From IMG/VR virus record IMGVR_UViG_3300043434_000826, positions 1 to 46,988 of that record: a stretch of 46,988 nt of DNA. One strand, 5' to 3'. This DNA comes from a virus. Position 1 is the first letter of the stretch. Each line of letters begins with the position of its first letter. The notes beneath the pieces are model-generated. The model saw only the letters and a program-made list of their open reading frames with translations. It made no database searches and was not told the DNA's origin. Positions 8,489 to 15,562 of the stretch are shown piece by piece. A program made the position numbers and the translations under genes.

Positions 8489-8679
8489 AAACATACACAT
8501 TCGAACAATTAGTAGAATATATCCGCAGTTGGTCATGGGCAGATTCTGACATGCAAGCTTTAACTCTCTGTGAAATAGGATCAATGCTAGCGAATGCATC
8601 GAGCCAATTCGAGTGTAGTCAAGACGGCTTCGAAGCTCGCTGCGAATATAAACAAAAACAACAAGAAGAGAAACAATAA
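8485..8679 (+). CDS. Hypothetical protein, 64 aa
   Basis: Small protein with a helical N-terminus and a Gln/Lys/Glu-rich tail. I choose ATG 8485, which overlaps the preceding stop as ATGA, over the in-frame ATG at 8473. Unknown function. Confidence 0.55.
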   Translation: MKTYTFEQLVEYIRSWSWADSDMQALTLCEIGSMLANASSQFECSQDGFEARCEYKQKQQEEKQ

Positions 8680-8682
8680 AAA

Positions 8683-9939
8683 ATGAAAAATTACAATAAA
8701 AAAATTCACATCATTGGAGGCGGCACTGTTGCGCATAGCAGCTGTCATCTTGGCTTGTGCGCTCCAGCTTTTGGCACAACTGCGAGAAAATTGGAAAAGT
8801 TTTGCAAAGAGCGATTTGACACAATGGATGTTGAGATGCATCTAACAGCAATGGCTGGAGGCAAGCATGATTTGCAAAGTCCCAACGATCTTAAAAAATT
8901 AGCAGAAAGCATTGTAGCTGACGCTGCTACAAAAATTGTTATTTGGTGTCCTGCTGTATGTGATTTTAATCTGATTGTTGAAGCTCCAGAATTGCGTGAA
9001 GGAGAAAATCCAAAATATGCTGGACGGCTGAATTCTCACAACACTTATGATGCACAGTTGGTTCCTAACAAAGATAAAGTTGTTGATGTTTTTAGAAAAG
9101 AAAGAAAAGATCTCACGCTAGTAGCATTCAAAACAACATGCGGCGCTTCAAAACAGGAGATGTATGAAAAAGGACTGGCACTTTGCAAGAAAAGCTCCTG
9201 CAATCTTGTGCTGGTTAATGATACAAAAACTCGTTGGAACATGATTGTCACTCCCGAAGAAGCGGCATATCATGAAACAAATGACAGAGATGAAGTGCTT
9301 AGAAATTTGGTTGACATGGTGTTTTATCGTTCGCAGCTAACATTCACACGATCAACTGTTGTTGAAGGTAAGCCTGTGCCATGGAGTGATGAGCGAGTAC
9401 CAGAGTCTTTGCGATTAGCTGTTGAGCATTGCATTAAGCATGATGCCTATAAGCCATTTGGTGATTCAACAGTTGGACACTTTGCTGTGAAACTTTCTGA
9501 TAGCGAATTTTTGACATCAATCAGAAAATCCAACTTTAACAAACTATCAGAAGTTGGGTTGGTTTATGTTAAGAGCGATTCGCCTGATACGGTGCTGGCA
9601 TACGGCGCAAAGCCAAGTGTTGGCGGTCAAAGTCAAAGAATTATTTTTAGAGATCACGCTGGCTTTGATTGTGTGCTGCACTTTCATTCGCCGCTTCGTG
9701 AAGATCATGTTGATGACATACCACTTAAATCTCAAAGAGAAGTTGAGTGTGGCTCGCATCAATGCGGTCAGCAAACAAGCGATGGTCTAAAGCAATTTGG
9801 CAATCTAAAAGCTGTTATGCTTGACAATCATGGACCGAACATTATTTTTCCACGAGACATTGATCCGCAAGAGGTGATTGATTTTGTTGATAGAAATTTT
9901 GACTTATCGAAAAAAACAGGAGGATATAACATAAAATGA
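8683..9939 (+). CDS. CoaB-like flavoprotein domain fused to class II aldolase-like domain
   Basis: 418 aa in two parts. Residues about 1-215 resemble the CoaB/Dfp phosphopantothenoylcysteine synthetase fold: an N-terminal GGGTVAH loop, the AGGKHDLQSPNDL segment, IVIWCPAVCDF, LTLVAFKTTCGAS, and LVLVNDTKTRWNMIVTPEEA. Residues about 235-410 resemble the class II aldolase/adducin fold, with a zinc-type LHFHSP and a later DNHGP in the expected order. In bacteria CoaB makes a coenzyme A intermediate, and class II aldolases cleave sugar phosphates. The combined substrate is unknown. The start is 3 nt after the previous stop; the end overlaps the next ATG. Confidence 0.7.
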   Translation: MKNYNKKIHIIGGGTVAHSSCHLGLCAPAFGTTARKLEKFCKERFDTMDVEMHLTAMAGGKHDLQSPNDLKKLAESIVADAATKIVIWCPAVCDFNLIVEAPELREGENPKYAGRLNSHNTYDAQLVPNKDKVVDVFRKERKDLTLVAFKTTCGASKQEMYEKGLALCKKSSCNLVLVNDTKTRWNMIVTPEEAAYHETNDRDEVLRNLVDMVFYRSQLTFTRSTVVEGKPVPWSDERVPESLRLAVEHCIKHDAYKPFGDSTVGHFAVKLSDSEFLTSIRKSNFNKLSEVGLVYVKSDSPDTVLAYGAKPSVGGQSQRIIFRDHAGFDCVLHFHSPLREDHVDDIPLKSQREVECGSHQCGQQTSDGLKQFGNLKAVMLDNHGPNIIFPRDIDPQEVIDFVDRNFDLSKKTGGYNIK

Positions 9940-10064
9940 ATAAACGTGAACAATACGCTATCGGTCAGCATGATCTTTGCTGCGAGTATCTTGGAATTGG
10001 CAACAGTCATGAAGATCATTGCGACACAGCCATGGATAGATCGACTATCAGAACTAACTATTAA
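9936..10064 (+). CDS. Hypothetical small protein, 42 aa
   Basis: ATGA overlap with the end of the fusion gene and a clean stop before the next leader support it. The His/Cys-rich centre (HDLCCEYLGIGNSHEDHC) could bind a metal. Function unknown. Confidence 0.55.
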   Translation: MNKREQYAIGQHDLCCEYLGIGNSHEDHCDTAMDRSTIRTNY

Positions 10065-10074
10065 GAAATAAAAA

Positions 10075-10269
10075 ATGAATAAAAATACAAATATCTCACT
10101 AGGCAACAGCTGGTTTTTTCTAGCGCTAACTTTAATTTTTATTGCACTCAAACTCACTAATCAAATTGATTGGTCATGGTGGGCAGTTACAAGCTTGCTT
10201 TGGGGGCCAGTTTTGTTAGTGTTTTTAGGCTTGATTTTAATGACACTGTTCGTATTGTTGATTGGATGA
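10075..10269 (+). CDS. Small two-helix membrane protein, 64 aa
   Basis: Two hydrophobic segments (about residues 12-28 and 36-62) joined by a short DWSWW turn. It starts after an A-rich leader and overlaps the next gene (ATGA). Function unknown; possibly an inner-membrane protein. Confidence 0.65.
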   Translation: MNKNTNISLGNSWFFLALTLIFIALKLTNQIDWSWWAVTSLLWGPVLLVFLGLILMTLFVLLIG

Positions 10270-10475
10270 AAGAAGAACGATTAGGTATTGAACAGTCTCT
10301 TGCAACAAACTTAGATGCTATCGACTGGAGTAACCTTGTTATGCAAAACAACGCTTCACTAACCTATTCGTTTTTGGAAAGAGAAAATTTCTCTATTGAA
10401 TTTGAAAATCGTGATGCTTTACTTGAAGCATTGTGTCAACGAGTATTTGGTGCAAAACCAATTTTTAAACAATAA
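10266..10475 (+). CDS. Hypothetical protein, 69 aa
   Basis: I place the start at ATG 10266, overlapping the preceding stop; the longer frame from 10170 would read through the membrane-protein gene. Soluble and acidic. Unknown function. Confidence 0.6.
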   Translation: MKEERLGIEQSLATNLDAIDWSNLVMQNNASLTYSFLERENFSIEFENRDALLEALCQRVFGAKPIFKQ

Positions 10476-10481
10476 AAAAAT

Positions 10482-10961
10482 ATGGAATTCCTAAAAGAAT
10501 GCTTAGAAAAAGACTGGCTACCAGTCGTCGAACAATTTCCCAAAATATTTCTTGAACCATCAGAATATGTTCAAGGAGTTTATGACAATTTTTATAATGT
10601 CGAAGGAATCGCGCAAGATGATTTAGTCAATTTGCGCTATGGCTTTGAACATGGTATCGGTTGGAAAGATATTGTCATTGGCTTTTGCCAAGATATGCAA
10701 GCTCTTGCTGACAAAGCTGCCGCAGAAGGTCACACCTTCCAATACAAAGGATGTATCATCAAAGAAAAATTCGGTCAATTCACTCCTCAAGGTGATTTGG
10801 AAAAGAGTGATGGCGCATGGGAAATCTATCGCGATGAGTATTACGATATTTGTCGCAAATGGGAAGAAAAGTCCTTGACAGTCTGCGAGGTCTGTGGTAA
10901 AGATGGGAAGTTGCGCGGCACTGGATGGTGGAAAACGCGCTGCGATGAACATAAAAAATAA
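10482..10961 (+). CDS. Hypothetical protein with C-terminal zinc-ribbon-like motif, 159 aa
   Basis: Mostly helical, with a C-terminal CEVCGKDGKLRGTGWWKTRCDEH segment arranged as C-x2-C...C-x2-H, a plausible single zinc site. Such tails are common in small phage proteins. It follows the 69-aa gene by 6 nt. Confidence 0.65.
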   Translation: MEFLKECLEKDWLPVVEQFPKIFLEPSEYVQGVYDNFYNVEGIAQDDLVNLRYGFEHGIGWKDIVIGFCQDMQALADKAAAEGHTFQYKGCIIKEKFGQFTPQGDLEKSDGAWEIYRDEYYDICRKWEEKSLTVCEVCGKDGKLRGTGWWKTRCDEHKK

Positions 10962-11121
10962 TAATGAGTTGTTGATGGTCGTAAAATGGAACCAAAAACA
11001 TGCAGCTTTTCGTTGTTCAGTAAAGAATTTAGACGGTTGGATGCCCATGCTTCAAGAATTAATTAATGAATTTGAAATAATCGGTAACATCTTTGAAAAT
11101 AATGAACTTTTGAAACAATGA
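10945..11121 (+). CDS. Hypothetical protein, 58 aa
   Basis: Start uncertain. ATG 10945 overlaps the previous gene by 17 nt; ATG 10975 (MVVKWNQK) would remove the overlap. The stop overlaps the next ATG (ATGA). Unknown function. Confidence 0.5.
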   Translation: MNIKNNNELLMVVKWNQKHAAFRCSVKNLDGWMPMLQELINEFEIIGNIFENNELLKQ

Positions 11122-11336
11122 CAAAACCAAAAGACATCATCACCTTTGGAAAATTCAAAGGCAAAACCTTTGACGAGATTGCCGACATCGAACCATCGTA
11201 TATTTTGTGGTTATCAGAGAATATTGAAGAAATCAAATTCCCCCAAAAATGGTTAGAAGCTATTGAGCAAGATGTCCGAGAAGCCGAAGATGTTTTATTA
11301 GAAGCTTATTGGGATTGGTATGCTAGATACAATTAA
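11118..11336 (+). CDS. DUF3820-like (QSregVF_b-like) small protein
   Basis: 72 aa. The opening ITFGKFKGKTFDEIADIEPSYILWL (given in part) has the FGK-x-KG, then I/V-x-x-I-D-P-x-Y-x-x-W-L layout of the DUF3820 family, found in phages and bacteria next to exonuclease-like genes. Biochemical role not established. Coupled to the previous gene by an ATGA overlap. Confidence 0.65.
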   Translation: MTKPKDIITFGKFKGKTFDEIADIEPSYILWLSENIEEIKFPQKWLEAIEQDVREAEDVLLEAYWDWYARYN

Positions 11337-11345
11337 ACAATAAAA

Positions 11346-11633
11346 ATGAAACACACCAAAACAACTGAAATCCCAGCGCAAACCCTCGAAAAAGTCTCGC
11401 ATTATACTTGCGATATATGTGGCGAAAAATCCGATGATTCTGGCAATTGGAATACAGAATTTTACGAAAAAAGAACAACAGAAGTAAGTTGTAGCATCGG
11501 CGCGAACTATCCAAGTAGCGGTTATTCCACAGTCTTCTCATACGATATTTGTTGCGATTGCTTTAACAATAAACTTGTGCCATGGTTTGAATCACAAAAA
11601 ATAAAACCGCGTATTGAAGAAACAGATTGGTAA
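11346..11633 (+). CDS. Zinc-finger-like hypothetical protein, 95 aa
   Basis: Two CxxC pairs (YTCDICGEK and YDICCDCF) could form one zinc knuckle, separated by a beta-rich segment. Probably a small nucleic-acid or protein-binding module; no specific role can be assigned. Preceded by an A-rich leader. Confidence 0.6.
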   Translation: MKHTKTTEIPAQTLEKVSHYTCDICGEKSDDSGNWNTEFYEKRTTEVSCSIGANYPSSGYSTVFSYDICCDCFNNKLVPWFESQKIKPRIEETDW

Positions 11634-11634
11634 A

Positions 11635-11868
11635 ATGAAACCCTCACAACTCCGTAAAAAAGAAGACCTACAATTAGCAATCTCCACTATGCGCCAAAAC
11701 AATTTCGCGCCTTATGAAGAGAAGTTTAATCCTTTCGCTGATGGCATTCGCAAAGAAAGATTCGAGCGATACTATCGCCGCGAACAACAAAGCTTTTTGC
11801 GCGTAGATCGCGACTGGAAAGACCTCTGTGAAGTTTACGGTTTTCCCTACGAAAGACCAACAGAATGA
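11635..11868 (+). CDS. Hypothetical basic protein, 77 aa
   Basis: Arg/Lys-rich (ERYYRREQQSFLRVDRDWK) with no recognised domain. I start it at ATG 11635, one base after the previous stop; an ATG at 11614 lies inside the upstream gene. Confidence 0.55.
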   Translation: MKPSQLRKKEDLQLAISTMRQNNFAPYEEKFNPFADGIRKERFERYYRREQQSFLRVDRDWKDLCEVYGFPYERPTE

Positions 11869-11905
11869 TTACTATTATTTGGTGCTTTATTTCTGATTAA
11901 CAAAC

Positions 11906-12139
11906 ATGAAACACAAATACTATTACTACAAATACTCTGACGATGGAGGGCAAACATGGACACTGGGCGATTATCGCCGCTATTTGATGTCAATCATGGA
12001 ATTAGTAAGAGAGTGTCCCTATCGTTCTCGCATTTTTAATCAAAATGATGAACAAATCAGCGATGAAGAAATCAGCGAAACGCTTGAGCAGATGAAAACA
12101 ATGGAAACGATTCTTGGGAAAGATACAATTCACTGGTAG
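11906..12139 (+). CDS. Hypothetical protein, 77 aa, paralog-like to 421-684
   Basis: The opening KYYYYKYSDDGGQTWTLGDY resembles the N-terminus of the minus-strand protein at 421-684 (YYK, GGQ, T-I/L-x-DYR). Helical, acidic C-terminus. Unknown function. Confidence 0.6.
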   Translation: MKHKYYYYKYSDDGGQTWTLGDYRRYLMSIMELVRECPYRSRIFNQNDEQISDEEISETLEQMKTMETILGKDTIHW

Positions 12140-12151
12140 AAAAACACAAAA

Positions 12152-12457
12152 ATGAAACAATTAACACAATATCGAAAACATGGTAATGATTTTTTATTGA
12201 TTAAAAGATCGGGCAACGTAGCAATTTTTCAAGAAAAGCAATACAACAGCTACGAAGTAATCCTCATTCAATCGCATAATGGGCGCGAAATTATGGGCAA
12301 CGTCATTCCTCCCGCAGAGTTTGCGCCCAACGATGAATTATGGGGATCAAAAGGATGGACTTACACAACCGAAGCTGATGCGTTGAAAAAATTCGACGAA
12401 TTGTGCAAAATTAGCTTGACAGCTCCCGCGAAAACAGCTACAGTTCCTGCGACATGA
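12152..12457 (+). CDS. Hypothetical protein, 101 aa
   Basis: Beta-rich N-terminal half with an Ala/Thr-rich tail. It resembles small phage proteins of the type YEVILI..HNGREIMG, but no named family is recognised. Overlaps the next gene by 4 nt. Confidence 0.6.
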   Translation: MKQLTQYRKHGNDFLLIKRSGNVAIFQEKQYNSYEVILIQSHNGREIMGNVIPPAEFAPNDELWGSKGWTYTTEADALKKFDELCKISLTAPAKTATVPAT

Positions 12458-12762
12458 AACACTCTCCTTCTCCTTGGCGAAAATTTGAACACTCTTGGCA
12501 TTCGACCAGTATCGCTGACAGCAATGGCAACATCATCTGCTCTTTGTCGATTTACGACGAAGCCACAGAAGAAAATCAACAAGAGCTAGAAACACAAATG
12601 GATGCAAATGCTAATCTTATTAAAGCTGCACCAGAATTGCTTGAAAACCTTAATGTCATACTTGAGTGTTTAAGACTAGGCTACAATGCTAATGAATGCG
12701 TTAATGAAATAGAAAACGCAATAGCAGTTATCGCCAAAGCAACCAATCAAAAGAATCAATAA
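12454..12762 (+). CDS. Common small phage protein (HSPSPW-type), 102 aa
   Basis: The layout H-x-P-x-P-W near the N-terminus, I-x-D-x-x-G-x-I in the middle and ANANLIKAAPELLE later is a familiar pattern of short phage and prophage proteins of unknown function. Starts inside the previous stop (ATGA). Confidence 0.65.
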   Translation: MKHSPSPWRKFEHSWHSTSIADSNGNIICSLSIYDEATEENQQELETQMDANANLIKAAPELLENLNVILECLRLGYNANECVNEIENAIAVIAKATNQKNQ

Positions 12763-12765
12763 TAA

Positions 12766-13227
12766 ATGAAACTTTTGGGAAAAACAGACGGTGAAAAATT
12801 CATCGCATCGCTTCATCATTACCATTGTGTTGCTCATGGAGATCTGATGATGGATGGAGGTCAACCTCATACGAATTGTTATAGCGGTTGCAATCGCTTT
12901 TCAATGGACGGTCAGACTGTGTGGTTTGAATTTAACGCTGATTTTGCTGAGATTTATAACAGATATAGCGTAGGAGAAATTAACGGCGTATGGGATGTAA
13001 AACAAGGTAGAATACTACCTCCCGAAGAGTATCCAGACGTTGATGATATTAACGTGAAAGCGGAAAATTTTATTTGGGGAACTTTTGGTAAAGATCCTAA
13101 ATCTCCTTTTAAATTTGTTCTTCTCAAGAATTGTGAGACAGATCACTTGCAAAATATTCTGGCAAATGTGAAGTATATCCAACTAGAGACAAAAAAAGTA
13201 ATTGAACATATTTTAAAAAGTTCTTGA
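12766..13227 (+). CDS. Hypothetical protein, 153 aa
   Basis: Soluble, with His/Cys-rich stretches (HHYHCVAHGD and HTNCYSGCNRF) that might bind a metal. No family recognised. Its last codons contain the TTGACA of the promoter for the RNA at 13261. Confidence 0.6.
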   Translation: MKLLGKTDGEKFIASLHHYHCVAHGDLMMDGGQPHTNCYSGCNRFSMDGQTVWFEFNADFAEIYNRYSVGEINGVWDVKQGRILPPEEYPDVDDINVKAENFIWGTFGKDPKSPFKFVLLKNCETDHLQNILANVKYIQLETKKVIEHILKSS

Positions 13228-13252
13228 CAAACACTCAACAATAGATTATAAA
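13224..13252 (+). promoter_or_regulatory. Promoter of putative structured RNA
   Basis: TTGACA, 17-bp spacer, TATAAA, the best-matched promoter in the tRNA region. A start site 8-9 nt after the -10 falls on G13261, the first base of the predicted RNA terminal stem. The -35 overlaps the stop codon of the upstream gene. Confidence 0.8.
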
Positions 13253-13260
13253 TCCCTTGC

Positions 13261-13437
13261 GGGGTCTGTTTCATGACAGGACGACTACAGTAGTGCGCAT
13301 CGTCGAGGTTGCTACATCTCACCCTCTCAATGGTCTGCGGCTGAAAAGCTAAGATACCCTCTGCCCGATTAGACGTAATCTAATCCGCCATGGTTGAAGC
13401 TTCACAATGCCGATCATGACAGGCCACCCAATTTTTA
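13261..13437 (+). ncRNA. Putative structured RNA A, about 170 nt
   Basis: No credible reading frame. The ends can pair: GGG, CTGT and CATGA at 13261-13276 with TCATG, ACAG and CCC at 13414-13429, separated by small internal loops. Inside are a GACG...CGTC stem capped by ACTACAGTAGT, and a perfect 7-bp hairpin GATTAGA/TCTAATC (13367-13385). AATTTTTAAATC follows the closing stem and may end the transcript. It does not look like tRNA, tmRNA, RNase P, SRP or 6S RNA to me. It shares the 10-mer GTAGTGCGCA with RNA B at 14696-14881. Confidence 0.6.
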
Positions 13438-13577
13438 AATCAAAAAAATAGAAAACCTTCAATAAAAGGTGTATAATAATTCAGATGACCAATTATCCCA
13501 CAAATAAACAACCACAAAACACATCCACTAGGATGCGGTAAAGGTTTTTTGTTTGATTGATTGTCTGATAAAACCCA
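13438..13577. other. Intergenic stretch before the tRNA cluster
   Basis: AT-rich, with a possible -10 (TATAAT near 13471) but no good -35. A small hairpin (CATCC/GGATG near 13527) is followed by a short T-run. An 18-codon frame at 13485 is too short to call. The minus-strand frame 13440-13622 looks spurious. Confidence 0.4.
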
Positions 13578-13604
13578 CCTCATCCTAACACGATGAGGTT
13601 TTTT
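13578..13604 (+). terminator. Intrinsic terminator upstream of tRNA-Asn
   Basis: CCTCATC/GATGAGG, a 7-bp stem (8 with the flanking A-T) with a 7-nt loop followed by six T. It would separate RNA A from the tRNA cluster. Confidence 0.75.
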
Positions 13605-13616
13605 ATTGTTTAAAAT

Positions 13617-13691
13617 TCCCAAGTAGCTCAGTGGTAGAGCAAGCGGCTGTTAACCGCTGGGTCGTAGGTTCGAATCCTACCTTGGGAGCCA
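13617..13691 (+). tRNA. tRNA-Asn (GTT)
   Basis: Canonical cloverleaf: acceptor TCCCAAG/CTTGGGA, D-arm GCTC/GAGC, anticodon loop CTGTTAA, T-arm GTAGG-TTCGAAT-CCTAC, discriminator G and encoded CCA. Confidence 0.95.
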
Positions 13692-13693
13692 AT

Positions 13694-13765
13694 GTTCGCA
13701 TAGTGAAGCGGTTATCACTCTGAGCTTTCTACTCAGCATCATGGATTCGAATTCCATTGCGAATG
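13694..13765 (+). tRNA. tRNA-Glu (TTC)
   Basis: Acceptor GTTCGCA/TGCGAAT, D-stem GTGA/TCAC, anticodon stem CTGAG/CTCAG with loop CTTTCTA, T-arm ATGGA-TTCGAAT-TCCAT. CCA is not encoded. Confidence 0.9.
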
Positions 13766-13775
13766 CTTTTATTAC

Positions 13776-13860
13776 GGGTAGGTAAAGCCAGCGGCTCTGG
13801 CAGCGAGACTGTAAATTTCGTCCTTTTGGGGGAGTGGATCGACACCACATCTGCCCACCA
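13776..13860 (+). tRNA. tRNA-Tyr (GTA)
   Basis: Acceptor GGGTAGG/TCTGCCC with G-U pairs, anticodon stem CGAGA/TTTCG with loop CTGTAAA, long variable arm, discriminator A and encoded CCA. The T-loop (ATCGACA) lacks T54, a mild deviation. Confidence 0.88.
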
Positions 13861-13863
13861 CAT

Positions 13864-13938
13864 CTTAGCGTAGCGCAATGGTAGCGCACCGACTTTGGGA
13901 GTCGGGGGTTGCAGATTCGAGTTCTGCCGCTGAGACCA
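13864..13938 (+). tRNA. tRNA-Pro (TGG)
   Basis: Acceptor CTTAGCG/CGCTGAG, D-stem GCGC/GCGC, anticodon stem CCGAC/GTCGG with loop TTTGGGA, T-arm GCAGA-TTCGAGT-TCTGC, discriminator A and encoded CCA. Confidence 0.93.
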
Positions 13939-13941
13939 AAT

Positions 13942-14015
13942 TGGCGATTAGCATAATGGCAATGCCATCGACTTTGACTCGATTTATGAAAGTTCGATTC
14001 TTTCATCGCCTGCCA
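13942..14015 (+). tRNA. tRNA-Gln (TTG)
   Basis: Anticodon stem ATCGA/TCGAT with loop CTTTGAC, D-stem GCAT/ATGC, T-arm GAAAG-TTCGATT-CTTTC, discriminator G and encoded CCA. The first acceptor pair is a T-T mismatch; the other six pair. Weak 1:72 pairs are typical of tRNA-Gln. Confidence 0.9.
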
Positions 14016-14051
14016 TTTGTTCACAAAAAGTAAACAATTGTAAGAAAAAAC

Positions 14052-14080
14052 TTGACAATCTATTTTACAAACGCTATTCT
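14052..14080 (+). promoter_or_regulatory. Promoter of 14089 gene
   Basis: TTGACA, 17-bp spacer, TATTCT, then TCTCGCGC and ATG, an 8-nt gap. Confidence 0.8.
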
Positions 14081-14088
14081 TCTCGCGC

Positions 14089-14493
14089 ATGAAAGCATAT
14101 CAACAAATTTTGGATAAAGCAAATCGCGACCGTTACAAAAAAGTCGGCAACAAATACGTTCTCTGCAACGACTTCGATGCCTACGAAGGACTAGAAAAAG
14201 GCTTCTGGTTGGTGCAAGTGCGCGAAGGTTCTACCTCGATCAAGAAGATGGTTTATCCTGCGAACGCAGAAATCGCCGCCGCCGCGAAATTAAAAGAAGA
14301 AAAACTTGTTGATGTTATTCGTGAGGCTTCCGAAGCTCGACCAAGCAAACGTCCCATCTCTCCAGAGGCTCTTGCCGACTGGAAAGCTTTTGTGGCAAAA
14401 CATGGGCAAGAGTTTTCGACTCTTGAATATCCTTCGTGGCAAGAGAATGCCGAAAAAATCATCAAAATACTTCTTGACAAAGAAGACTATTAA
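14089..14493 (+). CDS. Hypothetical protein, 134 aa
   Basis: Lys/Glu/Ala-rich, mostly helical after residue 60, with no recognised family. The start is fixed by the promoter 8 nt upstream. Its last codons contain the -35 of the next promoter. Confidence 0.7.
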   Translation: MKAYQQILDKANRDRYKKVGNKYVLCNDFDAYEGLEKGFWLVQVREGSTSIKKMVYPANAEIAAAAKLKEEKLVDVIREASEARPSKRPISPEALADWKAFVAKHGQEFSTLEYPSWQENAEKIIKILLDKEDY

Positions 14494-14502
14494 TCTTACA
14501 TT
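14474..14502 (+). promoter_or_regulatory. Promoter of 14525 gene
   Basis: TTGACA inside the end of the upstream gene, 17-bp spacer, TACATT. ATG 22 nt after the -10, so this unit has a longer leader. It may also drive RNA B. Confidence 0.7.
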
Positions 14503-14524
14503 AACTCCGCAAACAATAACACTT

Positions 14525-14689
14525 ATGGCCAACAAAAATACACGACAAGCAAATCGCGCTGGTTTCGCTAGCAAAAAAGACCAAAACAACAACGGCACAA
14601 AAGTATTCAAAGGCAGTTGCTGTGATACTAGCTGGGATGCTCCTGCTAGCAAACATCGCAGCCGCAAAGTTTACAAAAAACCACAATAA
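14525..14689 (+). CDS. Small basic protein, 54 aa
   Basis: Very basic (MANKNTRQANRAGFASKKD... then SKHRSRKVYKKPQ) with a central CC pair. Probably a nucleic-acid-binding peptide, but this is inferred from charge only. I use ATG 14525; the longer frame from 14306 is a shadow of the upstream gene. Confidence 0.6.
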   Translation: MANKNTRQANRAGFASKKDQNNNGTKVFKGSCCDTSWDAPASKHRSRKVYKKPQ

Positions 14690-14695
14690 AAAGCT

Positions 14696-14881
14696 TTCGC
14701 TTCGGCAGTATCAATACATTGCCAGACCCCCGCTCTACTATTCACTTAGCATCGGGACTGGCGGGATCGAGACATGGAGCCTTCGGGTGCGTGGATAAAG
14801 TCAGTAATGACAGGCAGTAATTCCATCCTCCCTACGAACTCGGATATTGAAAAGGTAGTGCGCAGACCGTTCCGAAGCGAA
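14696..14881 (+). ncRNA. Putative structured RNA B, 186 nt
   Basis: A perfect 10-bp closing stem (TTCGCTTCGG at 14696-14705 with CCGAAGCGAA at 14872-14881) encloses several hairpins: GCCAG.CCC/GGG.CTGGC (14721-14762), GTCA-GTAA-TGAC with a GNRA loop (14800-14811) and CTAC/GTAG near the 3' side. No conserved reading frame; an ATG at 14774 reads through it only as part of a longer frame. It shares GTAGTGCGCA and TGACAGG with RNA A, and both are followed by AATTTTTAA(A)TC. No known RNA class recognised. Confidence 0.6.
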
Positions 14882-14905
14882 TTTTTAATCAATAAAAATA
14901 CTAAT

Positions 14906-15133
14906 ATGGAAACAGTTGAAACATTTACGCCAGAGATTAACTTGCGTAATTGGGGCGGTAATCCTCATGCGGAAATGGTAACTAGTAGCTCTGGCGAATG
15001 GGTGCGCTACTCCGACTATAAAGAAGCCATTCTCACTCTCAAATCCTTGTTGGAACTTCATGACACTGGAAGTTGGGAAGGTGAAGACCCCACAGACTTG
15101 GCTAGAAATGTAATTGAAAAATCAAATATTTAA
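14906..15133 (+). CDS. Hypothetical protein, 75 aa
   Basis: Start at ATG 14906 after an A-rich leader; the in-frame ATG at 14774 would extend through structured RNA B and is rejected. A small acidic protein with a central SSGEWVRYSDYKEAI stretch, seen in many phage proteins of unknown function. Confidence 0.65.
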   Translation: METVETFTPEINLRNWGGNPHAEMVTSSSGEWVRYSDYKEAILTLKSLLELHDTGSWEGEDPTDLARNVIEKSNI

Positions 15134-15134
15134 C

Positions 15135-15323
15135 ATGAAAATTAAACAAAACTTAGAAACATATACTAATGACTTTTGGTATGATCTTTTCGATGGCGGT
15201 TATCTGAAACCAGAAGAAGTTCTGGAAGATGATGTTGATATTAATGCGGTGTCGAATGCTGTAAAAGTATTAAAAGCATTCCGCAGTGCTTGTGAAGAAC
15301 AAATTGAAGACTTCATCCAATGA
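15135..15323 (+). CDS. Hypothetical protein, 62 aa
   Basis: Acidic helical protein starting one base after the previous stop and overlapping the next gene by 4 nt. Unknown function. Confidence 0.6.
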   Translation: MKIKQNLETYTNDFWYDLFDGGYLKPEEVLEDDVDINAVSNAVKVLKAFRSACEEQIEDFIQ

Positions 15324-15550
15324 GATTTATCTACGAAAAACAAACAGAAAATAAAGAGCTAACTCTCAAAGACGTTGAAGAAAACCAATTCTTCGTGTGT
15401 GCAGATGGTTATTTGTGCCAGAAAGTATATGAATGCGGATATAATACTATTGCTGACGATGAAGGTGGTCCAAGCTGTTCTCATTTAACGTGTGAGGCAG
15501 ATATGCCCATTAAACGCCTTTTGCCAATCGTCGAGAAGATTGAATTTTAA
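15320..15550 (+). CDS. Hypothetical protein, 76 aa
   Basis: Contains four scattered Cys (FFVCADGYLCQ and CSHLTC) and a beta-rich core. No family recognised. ATGA overlap with the previous gene. Confidence 0.6.
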   Translation: MRFIYEKQTENKELTLKDVEENQFFVCADGYLCQKVYECGYNTIADDEGGPSCSHLTCEADMPIKRLLPIVEKIEF

Positions 15551-15562
15551 TCAATAAAAAAT

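Noticed and set aside
13261-13437. tmRNA, RNase P, SRP or 6S RNA
   Set aside because: Length and ends do not fit, and no tag frame, RNase P core box, SRP Alu motif or 6S-like sequence is visible.
13440-13622. 60-aa minus-strand reading frame before tRNA-Asn
   Set aside because: Runs through a terminator and into the tRNA gene; no supporting signal.
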